A stretch of DNA of 64,000 bases. Source: Methanobacterium sp. Its GTDB lineage: Archaea > Methanobacteriota > Methanobacteria > Methanobacteriales > Methanobacteriaceae. Below, piece by piece: positions 55,819 through 64,000 of this stretch. Where the stretch lies: the NCBI RefSeq assembly GCF_038562635.1, contig NZ_JBCFBO010000003.1, positions 1 to 64,000 on the forward strand. The letters are read 5' to 3'. The translations under genes were made by a program, and so were the position numbers. Every line of letters starts with the position of its first letter. Within the stretch, counting starts at the first letter, position 1. Below the pieces are notes generated by a model. It was not told the origin of the DNA and searched no databases. It was given only the letters and a program-made list of their open reading frames with translations.

Positions 55819-56967
55819 ATGAAATATGACGTAGTTGTGGTAGGGGGGCGTATAGGAGGTTCTATTTCATCACTTTTTGCATCTAAAAACGATTTAGATG
55901 TTCTGATGATTGAAAAAAGACAGGAAATTGGAGTTCCTCTCCAGTGTGCTGAAGCTACAAATGAAGTAACCTTCGAAACTGTTGGAATAAAGCCTTCCAA
56001 GAGATATGTATGCTCTGAAATTGTAGGGGCCGATCTTTATTCTCCCGATGGTACTCATTTTCAGATGACGCCTGATAATGAACGGGGTTTTATTTTAGAC
56101 AGGAAAGTGTTTGATAAACATCTTGCCATTGAATCGGCGAAAGCTGGAACAGACATAATGCTAAAAACTACAGTGAAAGACCTGATTATTAAAGATGGAA
56201 ATATTAAGGGAGTTGTTGCAAAACACCTTGGTAAAACCATGGAAATTGAAGCAGACATTGTTATTGCTGCAGACGGCATAGAATCAAATATAGCGCGAAT
56301 GGCCGGTTTAAATTCAACACGCAGAATAAACGATATCTGTTCCTGCGTTCAGTATAAAATGGTAGGTATTGATGTAGAACCAAATTATATGCAGTTTTAT
56401 TTCGGAAGTAAAGTCGCTCCTGGAGGATATCTCTGGATTTTTCCAAATGAAAATGGGGTGACCAATGTCGGAATTGGAATTAGAAATACTAAGGAAACTG
56501 CATATCATTATCTCCATAAATTCATATCAAATCTGGGCGGAACACCCGTTGAACTTAATATTGGAGGAGTACCAGTTTCAGGCAATATTAAAAAAACATA
56601 TGCCAACGGATTGATGGTCGTTGGAGACGCTGCAGGACACGTAGATCCGTTAACTGGCGGCGGAATCCATTTAACCGCTGCAAGTGCAAGAATAGCTGGT
56701 GAAGTTGCAGCGGAATCCATAAAAAGTGAAAACATATCTGAAGGATTCTTAAAAATATATGAAAAGCGCTGGAAAGATCAAATTGGAGGCATTATTAACC
56801 AGTCTCTTAAATACAGAAAAGTTCTTGACAAAATAAACGATGATGAATTCAATGCACTTGCAAGATTCTTAGAAGACAAAGATATCTGGTCAATTTCAAA
56901 AAGGGAGTGGTTTGGGCTTTTAAAAGAATCTCCAAGCCTATTTAAGCTTATACGGGCGCTTATTTAA
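55819..56967 (+). CDS. Geranylgeranyl reductase family flavoprotein (paralog)
   Basis: The 382-residue paralog shares the same opening (MKYDVVVVGGRIGG) and the signatures GGYLWIFPNENGVTNVGIGI and GDAAGHVDPLTGGGIHLTAA. Both copies keep the full fold, so both are probably active. The first ~70 bases and a segment encoding DRKVFDKHLAIES are nearly identical at DNA level while the rest has diverged. The two may act on different lipid chains or double bonds. Confidence 0.88.
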   Translation: MKYDVVVVGGRIGGSISSLFASKNDLDVLMIEKRQEIGVPLQCAEATNEVTFETVGIKPSKRYVCSEIVGADLYSPDGTHFQMTPDNERGFILDRKVFDKHLAIESAKAGTDIMLKTTVKDLIIKDGNIKGVVAKHLGKTMEIEADIVIAADGIESNIARMAGLNSTRRINDICSCVQYKMVGIDVEPNYMQFYFGSKVAPGGYLWIFPNENGVTNVGIGIRNTKETAYHYLHKFISNLGGTPVELNIGGVPVSGNIKKTYANGLMVVGDAAGHVDPLTGGGIHLTAASARIAGEVAAESIKSENISEGFLKIYEKRWKDQIGGIINQSLKYRKVLDKINDDEFNALARFLEDKDIWSISKREWFGLLKESPSLFKLIRALI

Positions 56968-57194
56968 TTTAATAAAAATATAATATCATCATAATCCAAA
57001 ATACAAACAAACAGTTTTAAATCAGCACCACTATCTAATACACATAGGATTCAATTATGAAATAATACCTATATCTATTTAAATTATTCCAGAACATAAA
57101 TAGAATCATCTGTAATTTAAAGTTGAAGTATTACATATAATAACTTTATTATTTATCATGGCATGAAAATTGAATGAATTCATAGAATTTCGAA
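56968..57194. other. Intergenic, A+T-rich
   Basis: About 225 nt between the second reductase and palindrome cluster G. No feature is seen apart from T-rich runs that may end the reductase transcript. Confidence 0.4.
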
Positions 57195-57742
57195 AACTTC
57201 AGAAATCGCGAATTTCCGATGTTTACGAAACTGAAAGTCTTCAAAATCTACGATTTTAAGACTCATGAAACTAAGTTTCAAGAGTTAGAAAAATGTTATG
57301 CATTTTTTAACTGGAGGAAACTAAGTTTCCTCGGCCCAGAAAACGAAGCTAAAGAAAAATGCTTCGCATTTTTCTGTGCGTCAAAATTCAAAGAATTTTA
57401 GAAAATACGTAGTATTTTCTAACCTTTGGAAATCTTTGATTTCCAATGCTCAAACGCTTCGCGTTTGACAGTCCCAAAAAAATCAAAGATTTTTTGAGGA
57501 TTTTGACAGTTTTCGAGGGCTCCCAAAAATCGAAGGATTTCGATTTTTGAGGTTGAAGAAAATCTACGATTTTCTGAACACTCAAAAATTTTTATAAAAA
57601 TTTTCGGTGTTTGTGAAGCAAGCTTCACAACCGTAAAAACCGAAGTTTTTTACATGCCCCGAAATTCTATGAATTTCAAGGGCCCAAAAATCATAGATTT
57701 TTGAGGATTTCGAAGGCACAAAATTTTTGTTAAAAAATTTTG
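57195..57742. repeat. Palindrome cluster G, the largest array
   Basis: About 550 bp made almost wholly of palindromes. Twelve have exact 3-nt loops, including AAAATC/GATTTT (TAC), GAGGAAAC/GTTTCCTC (TAA), GAAAAATGC/GCATTTTTC (TTC), AAAATTC/GAATTTT (AAA), GAAAATAC/GTATTTTC (GTA), GGAAATC/GATTTCC (TTT), TCAAACGC/GCGTTTGA (TTC), GAAATTC/GAATTTC (TAT) and CAAAAATC/GATTTTTG (ATA). Others have 4-5 nt loops, such as an 11-bp stem at about 57532. It ends 10 nt before the HEAT-protein start. Confidence 0.9.
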
Positions 57743-57751
57743 AGGTTATAC

Positions 57752-59101
57752 ATGGCAATTGGTAAAATTAAGCCAAATATAGATCGGTTGGAAAAAACAA
57801 GGGACGTTGAAGGCCTAATAAGTGCTCTTAAATTTAATGACTGTAATATCCGAAAAGAGGCTGCTGCCGCTCTTAAAAAGATAGGAGATAATATGGCATT
57901 ATTTCCACTCATAGACGTTCTTGAATATAAAGAATGGCATGAATACTACGCAGTTATGGGTTCTGTAAGAGAAACCGCAGCTGAGGCTCTGGGAGTGTTA
58001 AGAGATAGAAGAGCTGTAGAACCTCTGATAAAAGCTTTAAATGATAAGGACGAAGAAGTTAGATGGAAAGCCGCGTGGGCCCTTGGAAATATTGGGGACA
58101 TGCGAGCTGTAGATCCCCTAATCTATTTATTACATGATAAAAGATGGGCAGTTAGAAGATTTGCTGCTTCTGCACTTGGAAAAATAGGAGATGAACGAGC
58201 AGTAGATAGTCTAATAGAAGCTTTAAGTGATGATGAATGGCACGTTAGAAAGTATGCTGCAGATGCACTTGGAAAAATAGGAGATGAACGAGCAATTGAA
58301 AGTCTAATGGATGCCCTGAACGATGAAGACAATGACGTTAGATGGAAAGCCGTGGTTGCCCTTGGAAAAATGAAAAATGCTGCTGTTGAACCTCTTATAG
58401 ATCTTTTAAAAAATGAAGACTGGCATATTCGAGGAAGAGCTGCAGAAGCCCTTGGAAGAATAGGCGATAAACGGGCTGTAAAACCCCTGATTAGTATACT
58501 TGTTGGGTGGACTAAAGACAGGAATAAATATGTTAGGGGAAGAGCCGCAGAAGCCCTTGGGAAAATAGGGGATGAAGAGGCCCTTAAGCCATTAACTCAG
58601 GCTTTAGATGATCCTTATATTTATGTACGTGTTAAAGTGGAAGAAGCATTAAAAGAAATGGAAAATACAACGCAGATTCTAACCTATGATGATGGAGAAA
58701 TATCATTTGACTATCCCGGATCATGGGAAGTAATTTCCACTGCAAATAAAAAGAAGATAGTTAAAGGAAATTCTGCAAATGGTAATATCACATTTTCCAT
58801 CAACAAAAACACCAACGTAGGTGATCTTACATCAAAAGAAGTTGCAGATACAATTAGAGATGTTTTTATAATTCAAAACAGTACAATCTTATCTGAAACT
58901 GAATTTAGAGCAGAGGGAATAGATGTGCATACTATAATTGGTGAAAATGTAAATGATATTGGACCAACCAAAATTATGGTTATTTCATTTAAAATAGATG
59001 ATTTACTGTACTATTTATGGTTCTCTGGAGGCCATGAAAGTTTTGAAAGGGCTAAAGAAGACATAGATCTTATAATAGACAATTTTAGAGTGTATATTTA
59101 A
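57752..59101 (+). CDS. HEAT-repeat protein with a PsbP-like C-terminal domain
   Basis: The 449-residue protein has about eight HEAT/PBS-lyase repeats (about 10-305), each with a string like ALGKIGDERAVDSLIEAL or AAEALGRIGDKRAVKPLI. A separate C-domain (about 310-449) has FDYPGSWEVISTANKKKIV near its start and ILSETEFRAEGIDVH, as in PsbP/DUF1795-type domains. HEAT arrays bind proteins; the ligand is unknown. The ATG at 57752 is fixed by GAGGT six bases upstream, directly after cluster G. Confidence 0.85.
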   Translation: MAIGKIKPNIDRLEKTRDVEGLISALKFNDCNIRKEAAAALKKIGDNMALFPLIDVLEYKEWHEYYAVMGSVRETAAEALGVLRDRRAVEPLIKALNDKDEEVRWKAAWALGNIGDMRAVDPLIYLLHDKRWAVRRFAASALGKIGDERAVDSLIEALSDDEWHVRKYAADALGKIGDERAIESLMDALNDEDNDVRWKAVVALGKMKNAAVEPLIDLLKNEDWHIRGRAAEALGRIGDKRAVKPLISILVGWTKDRNKYVRGRAAEALGKIGDEEALKPLTQALDDPYIYVRVKVEEALKEMENTTQILTYDDGEISFDYPGSWEVISTANKKKIVKGNSANGNITFSINKNTNVGDLTSKEVADTIRDVFIIQNSTILSETEFRAEGIDVHTIIGENVNDIGPTKIMVISFKIDDLLYYLWFSGGHESFERAKEDIDLIIDNFRVYI

Positions 59102-59172
59102 ATTTTGATAAATAGAAAAATTTATTTTTAGTTTACAGATCATTAGATCACTGACTAACAGGGGGAATTCAA

Positions 59173-59688
59173 ATTTCTAAAGAGGTTATAATTTCAACCT
59201 ACAGTGATGGAGAGCTGTATTTTGCAGTTGCAGTTGGTGGAGGAAAAATTTTAAAGGTAACTCTTCCAAAGACAGATGAAAAAAGCGTGCTGGACGAAAT
59301 TTCAAAGGGGTATACTTCTTTTAAATTATCAGACGAATATAAACATTATGCAAAAGATGTTTGCATGGCATATTATGGGAAAAAAACAGAATTTAACGCC
59401 GTTATCCCTGATAAGAATGATTTTAAAAGTAAAGTGCTTCAAGAAGTTGTAAAAATCCCATACGGAGAAGTTAGAACCTACAAACAGATTTCAGAATCTA
59501 TTGGAACCAAAGCTTACAGAGCAGTTGGAACTGCAATTGGCAGGAATCATCTTCCAATAATAATTCCCTGCCATCGAGTTGTAAAATCAGATTTACATGT
59601 TGGTGGATTCTTCGGCGGTACTGAAATGAAGAAAGAAATGCTTGAAAATGAGGGAATCTGTATTGTAGACGGTAAAATTAAAAAATAA
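59173..59688 (+). CDS. ogt: O6-alkylguanine-DNA alkyltransferase, apparent ATT start
   Basis: The enzyme removes alkyl groups from guanine O6 onto its own cysteine. The active site IPCHRVV (Cys in PCHR) and the helix-turn-helix YGEVRTYKQISESIGTKAYR are intact. The first ATG/GTG/TTG in frame is GTG at 59287, but the preceding 38 codons are clearly coding (EVIISTYSDGELYFAVAV) and match the enzyme's N-domain. The frame upstream is closed by TGA at 59152. A GGGGG ribosome site at 59161-59165 points to an ATT codon at 59173 as the start. A conservative annotation would begin at 59287. Confidence 0.85.
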   Translation: MSKEVIISTYSDGELYFAVAVGGGKILKVTLPKTDEKSVLDEISKGYTSFKLSDEYKHYAKDVCMAYYGKKTEFNAVIPDKNDFKSKVLQEVVKIPYGEVRTYKQISESIGTKAYRAVGTAIGRNHLPIIIPCHRVVKSDLHVGGFFGGTEMKKEMLENEGICIVDGKIKK

Positions 59689-59766
59689 ATCAACTAATTA
59701 CAAAACTAAAGTAGAATAGATTTAAGCTTAAAATGCAGAATCAAAAATTAAATAGAGGGATAAGTT

Positions 59767-60234
59767 TTATAACTTATCCTGACACATTTTCAAGGTCTCT
59801 TCAAGAACCTTTGCAAATGAAACATCTGATTTCAGTTCCTCAAGCTCTTCAACTGAAAATACCTTTAAAACATTGTCTTTGCATGCTTCAACACATGCAG
59901 GAAGTATTCTGTCAGATTCCATGCATAAAGTACATTTTTGAACTGCTTTTTTCTCTTCGTCAATTACTGGCATCCCTATAGGACATGCTATTAAACAGAG
60001 CTTGCAGACTATACATGCATCTTCGTTTACTATAAGAGTTCCATCTTCCTCTTTTATGGCTCCAGTTGGACATATTCGAGCACATGGTGCCTTATCTGGA
60101 TGACATTGCAGACAGAAAATTGGAATTGAACTGCTTTTTTTCGCCCTTGCGGTTCCATGTTCTTTTTCGCATGCTGTTATGCAGTCTTTGCACTCAGAAC
60201 ACATTTTTGGGTCCATTACCATCAATGTTTTCAT
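59767..60234 (-). CDS. CODH/ACS-associated polyferredoxin
   Basis: The 155-residue iron-sulfur protein has four cysteine groups (CSECKDCITACE, CLQCHPDKAPCARICP, CIVCKLCLIACP, CTLCMESDRILPACVEAC), the CooF/HycB layout for up to four clusters. It is the last gene after cdhE on the same strand and is expected to carry electrons to or from CO dehydrogenase. It resembles PorE/PorF at 32-33 kb. AGGTAG lies five bases before the ATG. Confidence 0.88.
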   Translation of the reverse strand: MKTLMVMDPKMCSECKDCITACEKEHGTARAKKSSSIPIFCLQCHPDKAPCARICPTGAIKEEDGTLIVNEDACIVCKLCLIACPIGMPVIDEEKKAVQKCTLCMESDRILPACVEACKDNVLKVFSVEELEELKSDVSFAKVLEETLKMCQDKL

Positions 60235-60247
60235 ACTATCTACCTAA

Positions 60248-61621
60248 TTACATTTTTTCTCTAAGGAAATCTGCCAGAGCTGATGAGTCTCTTGGTCCTA
60301 CCAAAATTTCCCATCCACTTTCATCTTCGATTTCACCACTTACTGGTGCCCCAAGGCCAGGAATAACCATTTTTCTGGTTTTTACTTTGTCTTCAATACC
60401 TGTTTCTTTTATTAGATCTGCCACGGCTTTACCATTGAACTGGCTGCCTGCTACTGACACATCGACAGCTCTACCTTCGGTATCAAGTACCAGCAAATAA
60501 CCATTGGCTTTCCCGGCCTTCAGGTCACCCTCAACTGTGTAATAGGTGAGAGCAAAGTTTGTAGTTAGTGCGACAGGTGAATCTTCATTTATTTCACCAA
60601 ATTCATATAATCCAGGATCCACTGCTTGAGGTTTCCTTGGATCTGTATATACGCTCTGTCTTAATGTTAAAACAGGGATTAACTCCCATATTTCAGTTCC
60701 ATGGATTATCATTATATCTGCATACTTATCCATAAGCGTGGATGCAATTGTAGCTTCTTTTATTGCAGTACTCACATCATCTTCACCATTTTCCAGCCAT
60801 GCAATTGCGGGAACTCCTAAAATTGGGAATCTGAAATCTTCATCTCTTTCTTCAACTGCAAGCCTTCTCATCATGACAAAGTTATCCAGGGTGTCACCAA
60901 TTCCATCATTTACAAAGGTTCCAGGGTCAAGGATTATGTCCTTAATTCCTTTACTCCTTAAAATCCTGGATAGTTCTTTCATTTTTTCAAGGTCATTTGG
61001 AACAAATAGTGCAATCGGACAGTCATATCCAAGTGCAAGTGCTGCCATTTCTTCTATATTGTTTTCTGTTGCGCCATATATCAATGGACGTTCATCCCCA
61101 ACAGCTTCAAGTGCAGCTTTCATAGCTTCTGGATCAAATGAACATAATACTAACGCTAGTTTAGAACTTTTAAGTTTTTCTGCAGCTTCTTTGAATTTTG
61201 AGGCGTCACCTGACTTATTTCTAAGTGCTATAGCGTCAAGTGTGAGCAATTCCCCCGTTCTTTCAAATTCAGTGCCTTCTATCTTTTTGACCCTCTCTTC
61301 AAATTCAGCAGGGTTCATATCATCACTTATATCAATTACAAGAGGAGTCGGATTGTAATAAGTTAGTTCATACCTGTAAAGGACTTCATCTCCACCAACC
61401 ATCATGGCTTTATTGCCTTTACCTACCATTATTTCTCTTACAGCAGGTGCTAATACATCTGCAAGCTTATCCGCCTCATTGGCTGAAAGTTGTGTACATA
61501 ATTCAATATCTGTTTCTTTTTCAGAGAGTTTTGTGGCAAATGCCATGCATGATGCCTCTCCACATTTTGCACAGTTTGTTTTTGGAAGTAATCTGTAAAC
61601 ATCCATTGCAGTAACGGCCAT
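60248..61621 (-). CDS. cdhE: CODH/acetyl-CoA synthase, gamma subunit (corrinoid/Fe-S)
   Basis: With CdhD this corrinoid iron-sulfur protein hands the methyl group from methyl-H4MPT to acetyl-CoA synthase. The 457-residue protein begins YRLLPKTNCAKCGEASCMAF with the following Cys of DIELC, the [4Fe-4S] motif, followed by a TIM barrel with ILDPGTFVNDGIGDTLDNFV and a C-terminal B12-binding domain (about 340-457). GGAGGT lies six bases before the ATG. It is 13-15 nt from both neighbours, in an operon. Confidence 0.95.
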   Translation of the reverse strand: MAVTAMDVYRLLPKTNCAKCGEASCMAFATKLSEKETDIELCTQLSANEADKLADVLAPAVREIMVGKGNKAMMVGGDEVLYRYELTYYNPTPLVIDISDDMNPAEFEERVKKIEGTEFERTGELLTLDAIALRNKSGDASKFKEAAEKLKSSKLALVLCSFDPEAMKAALEAVGDERPLIYGATENNIEEMAALALGYDCPIALFVPNDLEKMKELSRILRSKGIKDIILDPGTFVNDGIGDTLDNFVMMRRLAVEERDEDFRFPILGVPAIAWLENGEDDVSTAIKEATIASTLMDKYADIMIIHGTEIWELIPVLTLRQSVYTDPRKPQAVDPGLYEFGEINEDSPVALTTNFALTYYTVEGDLKAGKANGYLLVLDTEGRAVDVSVAGSQFNGKAVADLIKETGIEDKVKTRKMVIPGLGAPVSGEIEDESGWEILVGPRDSSALADFLREKM

Positions 61622-61636
61622 TTTAAAACCTCCTTT

Positions 61637-62803
61637 CTACCCCAGTTGAGTAATCCAGTTTGAGATATCTGGAACTTCTGTAGTCATATATTCTTTTGTA
61701 AATGTTTCTCCGATTTCTCTCAGCATTTTTACTGATTGTGGGTGGAGCATCATAAATATATCAACACCACAGAGCATCATGGTAAGTCCAGTTACTATTT
61801 CCCAAATTGGTCCCCTGTACTCAGTTGGCCCCCATTCTTCTTTTTTCATCCATGCCTCACGAGAACCCCATGCATTGGTTGTTCCTGAAGACATTGGCAT
61901 TTGTAAATCTGTATCTCCCTTAAGTGCAGCGAGTCTTGTTCTGGTTATAACATCTATTGAAAATTCAATACCGTAACCAAGTGCACATGTTGTAGGGTCC
62001 ATTACAATGTCATTTTGAGTTAAACCTTCTTTCATAAGGTACTTGTTTAAGGTTTTCTGCATGTTGATATCTGTTATAGCCCATGAGAGAACCGCATGAT
62101 TGTAATCTACTGCTGCTTTTGCAACTTTTTTGTAGTCTAAATCCATGTTCGCTGATGCAAGAAGACATCTTTCATCTTCAGCTGCTGCTGCCGCTGCTTC
62201 AAGAATAATTGGATCTTTTTGCGGGTCACCTGAACCACCTATAACTAAAGGCACGTCTACAGCCTGTAAAACTTCTTCAATATCTGCTGCGGCCTGCTGA
62301 GGAGTTTTATCCATAACTTTTGGTCCAGTTCCAATCAAGTGTATAGTTACCATATTGGCTCCAAAGTCCTTAACGGCCTTTTTAGCCCAGTCACCAGGAT
62401 GTTCCATAACATCTTCAAAATGTTCCCTTATCGGTTTTGGAAGTCCTGGCATCGGAATATCAAAAACATCAAATGTAACAACAGGAGGATTTGGCTGAGG
62501 TTCTTCAAAACGGTACAGTGCGTTTTGTCCCCCTAAAAATACTGGCTTTCTTGAACCCGCACCAAGCTGAACTTCTGCTACCGATCCCGGGTATTCATGG
62601 ATTGGAGGTGAAAACTCTTCAACCTCCGATATTATTCCTTCTTTTATTCCTGCCTGTTCAACCTGTCTTTCGACCCTTTGAACAGCCTGCTGGATAGCCG
62701 GCATTATTTGAAGTTCTAACTCTTCAAAGTCCATTCTAAATTCATTTATTTCTATAGAATCTGTTTTCTCAAGTAGTTTAAGAAGTTGTGTCATTTTATC
62801 CAT
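61637..62803 (-). CDS. cdhD: CODH/acetyl-CoA synthase, delta subunit
   Basis: The 388-residue delta subunit of the corrinoid protein has a TIM barrel with VTIHLIGTGPKVMDKTP (about 150-166), PLVIGGSGDPQKDPIILEAA, and DPTTCALGYGIEFSIDVI (about 270-287). It pairs with CdhE to hold the cobamide. A short coiled N-terminus (MTQLLKLLEKTDSIEINEF) precedes the barrel. Position between cooC and cdhE matches other Methanobacteriales. Confidence 0.95.
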   Translation of the reverse strand: MDKMTQLLKLLEKTDSIEINEFRMDFEELELQIMPAIQQAVQRVERQVEQAGIKEGIISEVEEFSPPIHEYPGSVAEVQLGAGSRKPVFLGGQNALYRFEEPQPNPPVVTFDVFDIPMPGLPKPIREHFEDVMEHPGDWAKKAVKDFGANMVTIHLIGTGPKVMDKTPQQAAADIEEVLQAVDVPLVIGGSGDPQKDPIILEAAAAAAEDERCLLASANMDLDYKKVAKAAVDYNHAVLSWAITDINMQKTLNKYLMKEGLTQNDIVMDPTTCALGYGIEFSIDVITRTRLAALKGDTDLQMPMSSGTTNAWGSREAWMKKEEWGPTEYRGPIWEIVTGLTMMLCGVDIFMMLHPQSVKMLREIGETFTKEYMTTEVPDISNWITQLG

Positions 62804-62828
62804 AAACCCACATCCTTCAATTTTTTTG

Positions 62829-63590
62829 TTATACGTTTAAATCTAAAATCTTCGAAACAATTTCAGAAACTGCAATTACAGATGCAGAATCATCTGGAAG
62901 GTACATCAACGGTTTTCCTTCAATATCATATTCAGCAACAGTTTCGTCTTCATATACTGTTCCAATAAGGTTCAAACCAATTTCATCAATTTTTTTAATT
63001 GTTTCTTCCTCTTTTCCAGTGACAGCACGGTTTAATATTAAATACATCTTTTTAAACTGGATATCAAGTTCATCTGAAAGGTCACCGATCCTTTTTGCTG
63101 TTAAAATCCCTCTTTTTGATCTATCTGTCACTACAAGCATGATATCAACATTTTGAGTTGTTCTCCTGCTTAAATGCTCAAGTCCTGCCTCTGTATCAAT
63201 GACAATTATATCATAGTTGGAGGTAAGTGTTTCAATGATCTTTCGGAGCATGTTATTTACGGCGCAGTAACATCCGCTTCCTTCTGGCCTTCCCATTACC
63301 AGAAGATCAAAATCAGGAGTTTCCACAATGGATTCCATAATTTTATAATCAAGTATGTCCCATTTATTTGATTCTTTAGGGATATTACCTGCTGCAGTGT
63401 CTTTTTTAAGCTCTTCTCTAACATCACCTACTGTCTTTTCAACATCTATTCCAAGGGCCTCTGGTAAATTGGAATCAGGATCCGCATCAATCGCTAATAT
63501 ATCTTTACCGCATGATTTTAAGGATCTAACAATGAGGGAAGTAATCATGCTTTTACCAGTTCCTCCCTTTCCACTTACTGCTATTATCAC
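62829..63590 (-). CDS. cooC: CooC-type nickel-insertion ATPase
   Basis: The ~253-residue P-loop protein belongs to the MinD/ParA group: VSGKGGTGKSMITSL, then AIDADPDSNLPEAL and the metal-binding CxC of GSGCYCAVNNML, diagnostic of CooC. It inserts nickel into CO dehydrogenase or acetyl-CoA synthase. GTG at 63590, with GAGGT six bases upstream, is the preferred start (MIIAVSGKGG); an ATG at 63605 is in frame but lacks a spaced site. Confidence 0.9.
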   Translation of the reverse strand: MIIAVSGKGGTGKSMITSLIVRSLKSCGKDILAIDADPDSNLPEALGIDVEKTVGDVREELKKDTAAGNIPKESNKWDILDYKIMESIVETPDFDLLVMGRPEGSGCYCAVNNMLRKIIETLTSNYDIIVIDTEAGLEHLSRRTTQNVDIMLVVTDRSKRGILTAKRIGDLSDELDIQFKKMYLILNRAVTGKEEETIKKIDEIGLNLIGTVYEDETVAEYDIEGKPLMYLPDDSASVIAVSEIVSKILDLNV

Positions 63591-63617
63591 TAAGCTACCT
63601 CTCATTTAAATTTAAAA

Positions 63618-64000
63618 CTATTTCCTTTTGATTATTATCTTTTCAGCGTAAACTTTAGCGTTTTTAAGTATTATTCTAACTCCACCGGCTGCTGGCACTG
63701 AAATTTCAGGCGCATATGCAATCTGGGCCATTGGAGCTTCTGATACTTCAACTTCTTCTGTTTCATCTTCCACAATTTCAGGTTCTGCTGCAGCTGCTTT
63801 AGATGCTTTTAATCTTTCAATTACTGGATGTTCTGATTCACGCAGGAATCTTCGGATTTCTTTAATGCTTGATGCATCCTCTTCAGTTGGAATTTTATCA
63901 AATAACTCTTCAGGTATGAAATCAGTTAGAGACTCTTTTATCTCTTTTGGGAGCCAAATTATCCTTTCATAACTTCCATCTGCCTGTAAAAACTTAGGTG
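63618..64000 (-). CDS. cdhC: CODH/acetyl-CoA synthase, beta subunit (C-terminal part)
   Basis: The C-terminal ~127 residues of CdhC, the Ni-Fe-S acetyl-CoA synthase, entering from the right edge. It reads PKFLQADGSYERIIWLPKEI, then a helical EELFDKIPTEEDASSIKEI, an Ala/Glu-rich linker (KAAAAEPEIVEDETEEVEV) and a final beta segment (VRIILKNAKVYAEKIIIKR). The N-terminal catalytic part lies outside the window. Archaeal CdhC lacks the CODH-binding domain of the bacterial enzyme. Confidence 0.9.
   Translation of the reverse strand, partial: PKFLQADGSYERIIWLPKEIKESLTDFIPEELFDKIPTEEDASSIKEIRRFLRESEHPVIERLKASKAAAAEPEIVEDETEEVEVSEAPMAQIAYAPEISVPAAGGVRIILKNAKVYAEKIIIKRK

Noticed and set aside
57219..57628. 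Overlapping open frames on both strands of cluster G
   Set aside because: They translate palindromes in both directions and have no ribosome sites.

Overview
The window reads as the chromosome of a mesophilic, A+T-rich hydrogenotrophic methanogen of the order Methanobacteriales, most likely Methanobacterium. Supporting genes are F420-dependent methylene-H4MPT reductase (mer), the six-gene pyruvate:ferredoxin oxidoreductase cluster (porCDABEF), CO dehydrogenase/acetyl-CoA synthase genes (cdhC, cooC, cdhD, cdhE, ferredoxin), archaeosine radical SAM enzyme, geranylgeranyl reductases, and the 5' end of an archaeal 16S rRNA gene on the minus strand at the left edge.

Layout. 1-113: 16S rRNA 5' end, then its leader. 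0.9-3.3 kb: mer and the archaeosine enzyme. 3.3-12.4 kb: a broken acetyltransferase and three PAS-rich histidine kinases. 12.5-28.8 kb: a pyruvate decarboxylase-type enzyme, trehalose-phosphatase, RNase III, a fourth histidine kinase, a tRNA thiolation pair (NcsA-like plus a ubiquitin-like sulfur carrier) and a dihydropteroate synthase-like protein. 29.6-33.3 kb: por operon. 33.5-41.5 kb: MEDS protein, acyltransferase, fumarate hydratase alpha, a GTPase/roadblock operon, a divergent regulator, PRC-barrel and winged-helix proteins. 42.3-52.1 kb: phosphate region (two PhoU, PstBAC, two PstS, an HTH-PhoU fusion). 52.7-59.7 kb: phosphoesterase, tRNA-Thr and tRNA-Leu, ferredoxin plus two tandem geranylgeranyl reductases, HEAT-repeat protein, O6-alkylguanine transferase. 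59.8-64.0 kb: cdh operon on the minus strand, running off the window inside cdhC.

Carbon flow is coherent: CODH/ACS makes acetyl-CoA, Por carboxylates it to pyruvate, and fumarate hydratase belongs to the incomplete reductive TCA branch. The pyruvate decarboxylase-like enzyme is an unexpected exit from pyruvate to acetaldehyde.

The most striking non-gene signal is a family of intergenic arrays of short perfect palindromes (seven clusters, 44 clear triloop hairpins by my count). Each unit is a 5-9 bp stem around exactly 3 nt. Stem sequences differ from unit to unit, but the closing pair is always C-G or T-A and in 40 of 44 the loop on one strand is purine-N-A, the GNA/ANA type known to make very stable single-stranded DNA mini-hairpins. 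Arrays lie next to start codons, inside the pst operon and between two tRNA genes. A second candidate system is the five-gene roadblock/GTPase operon, whose divergent neighbour appears to share a sensory domain with one operon member.
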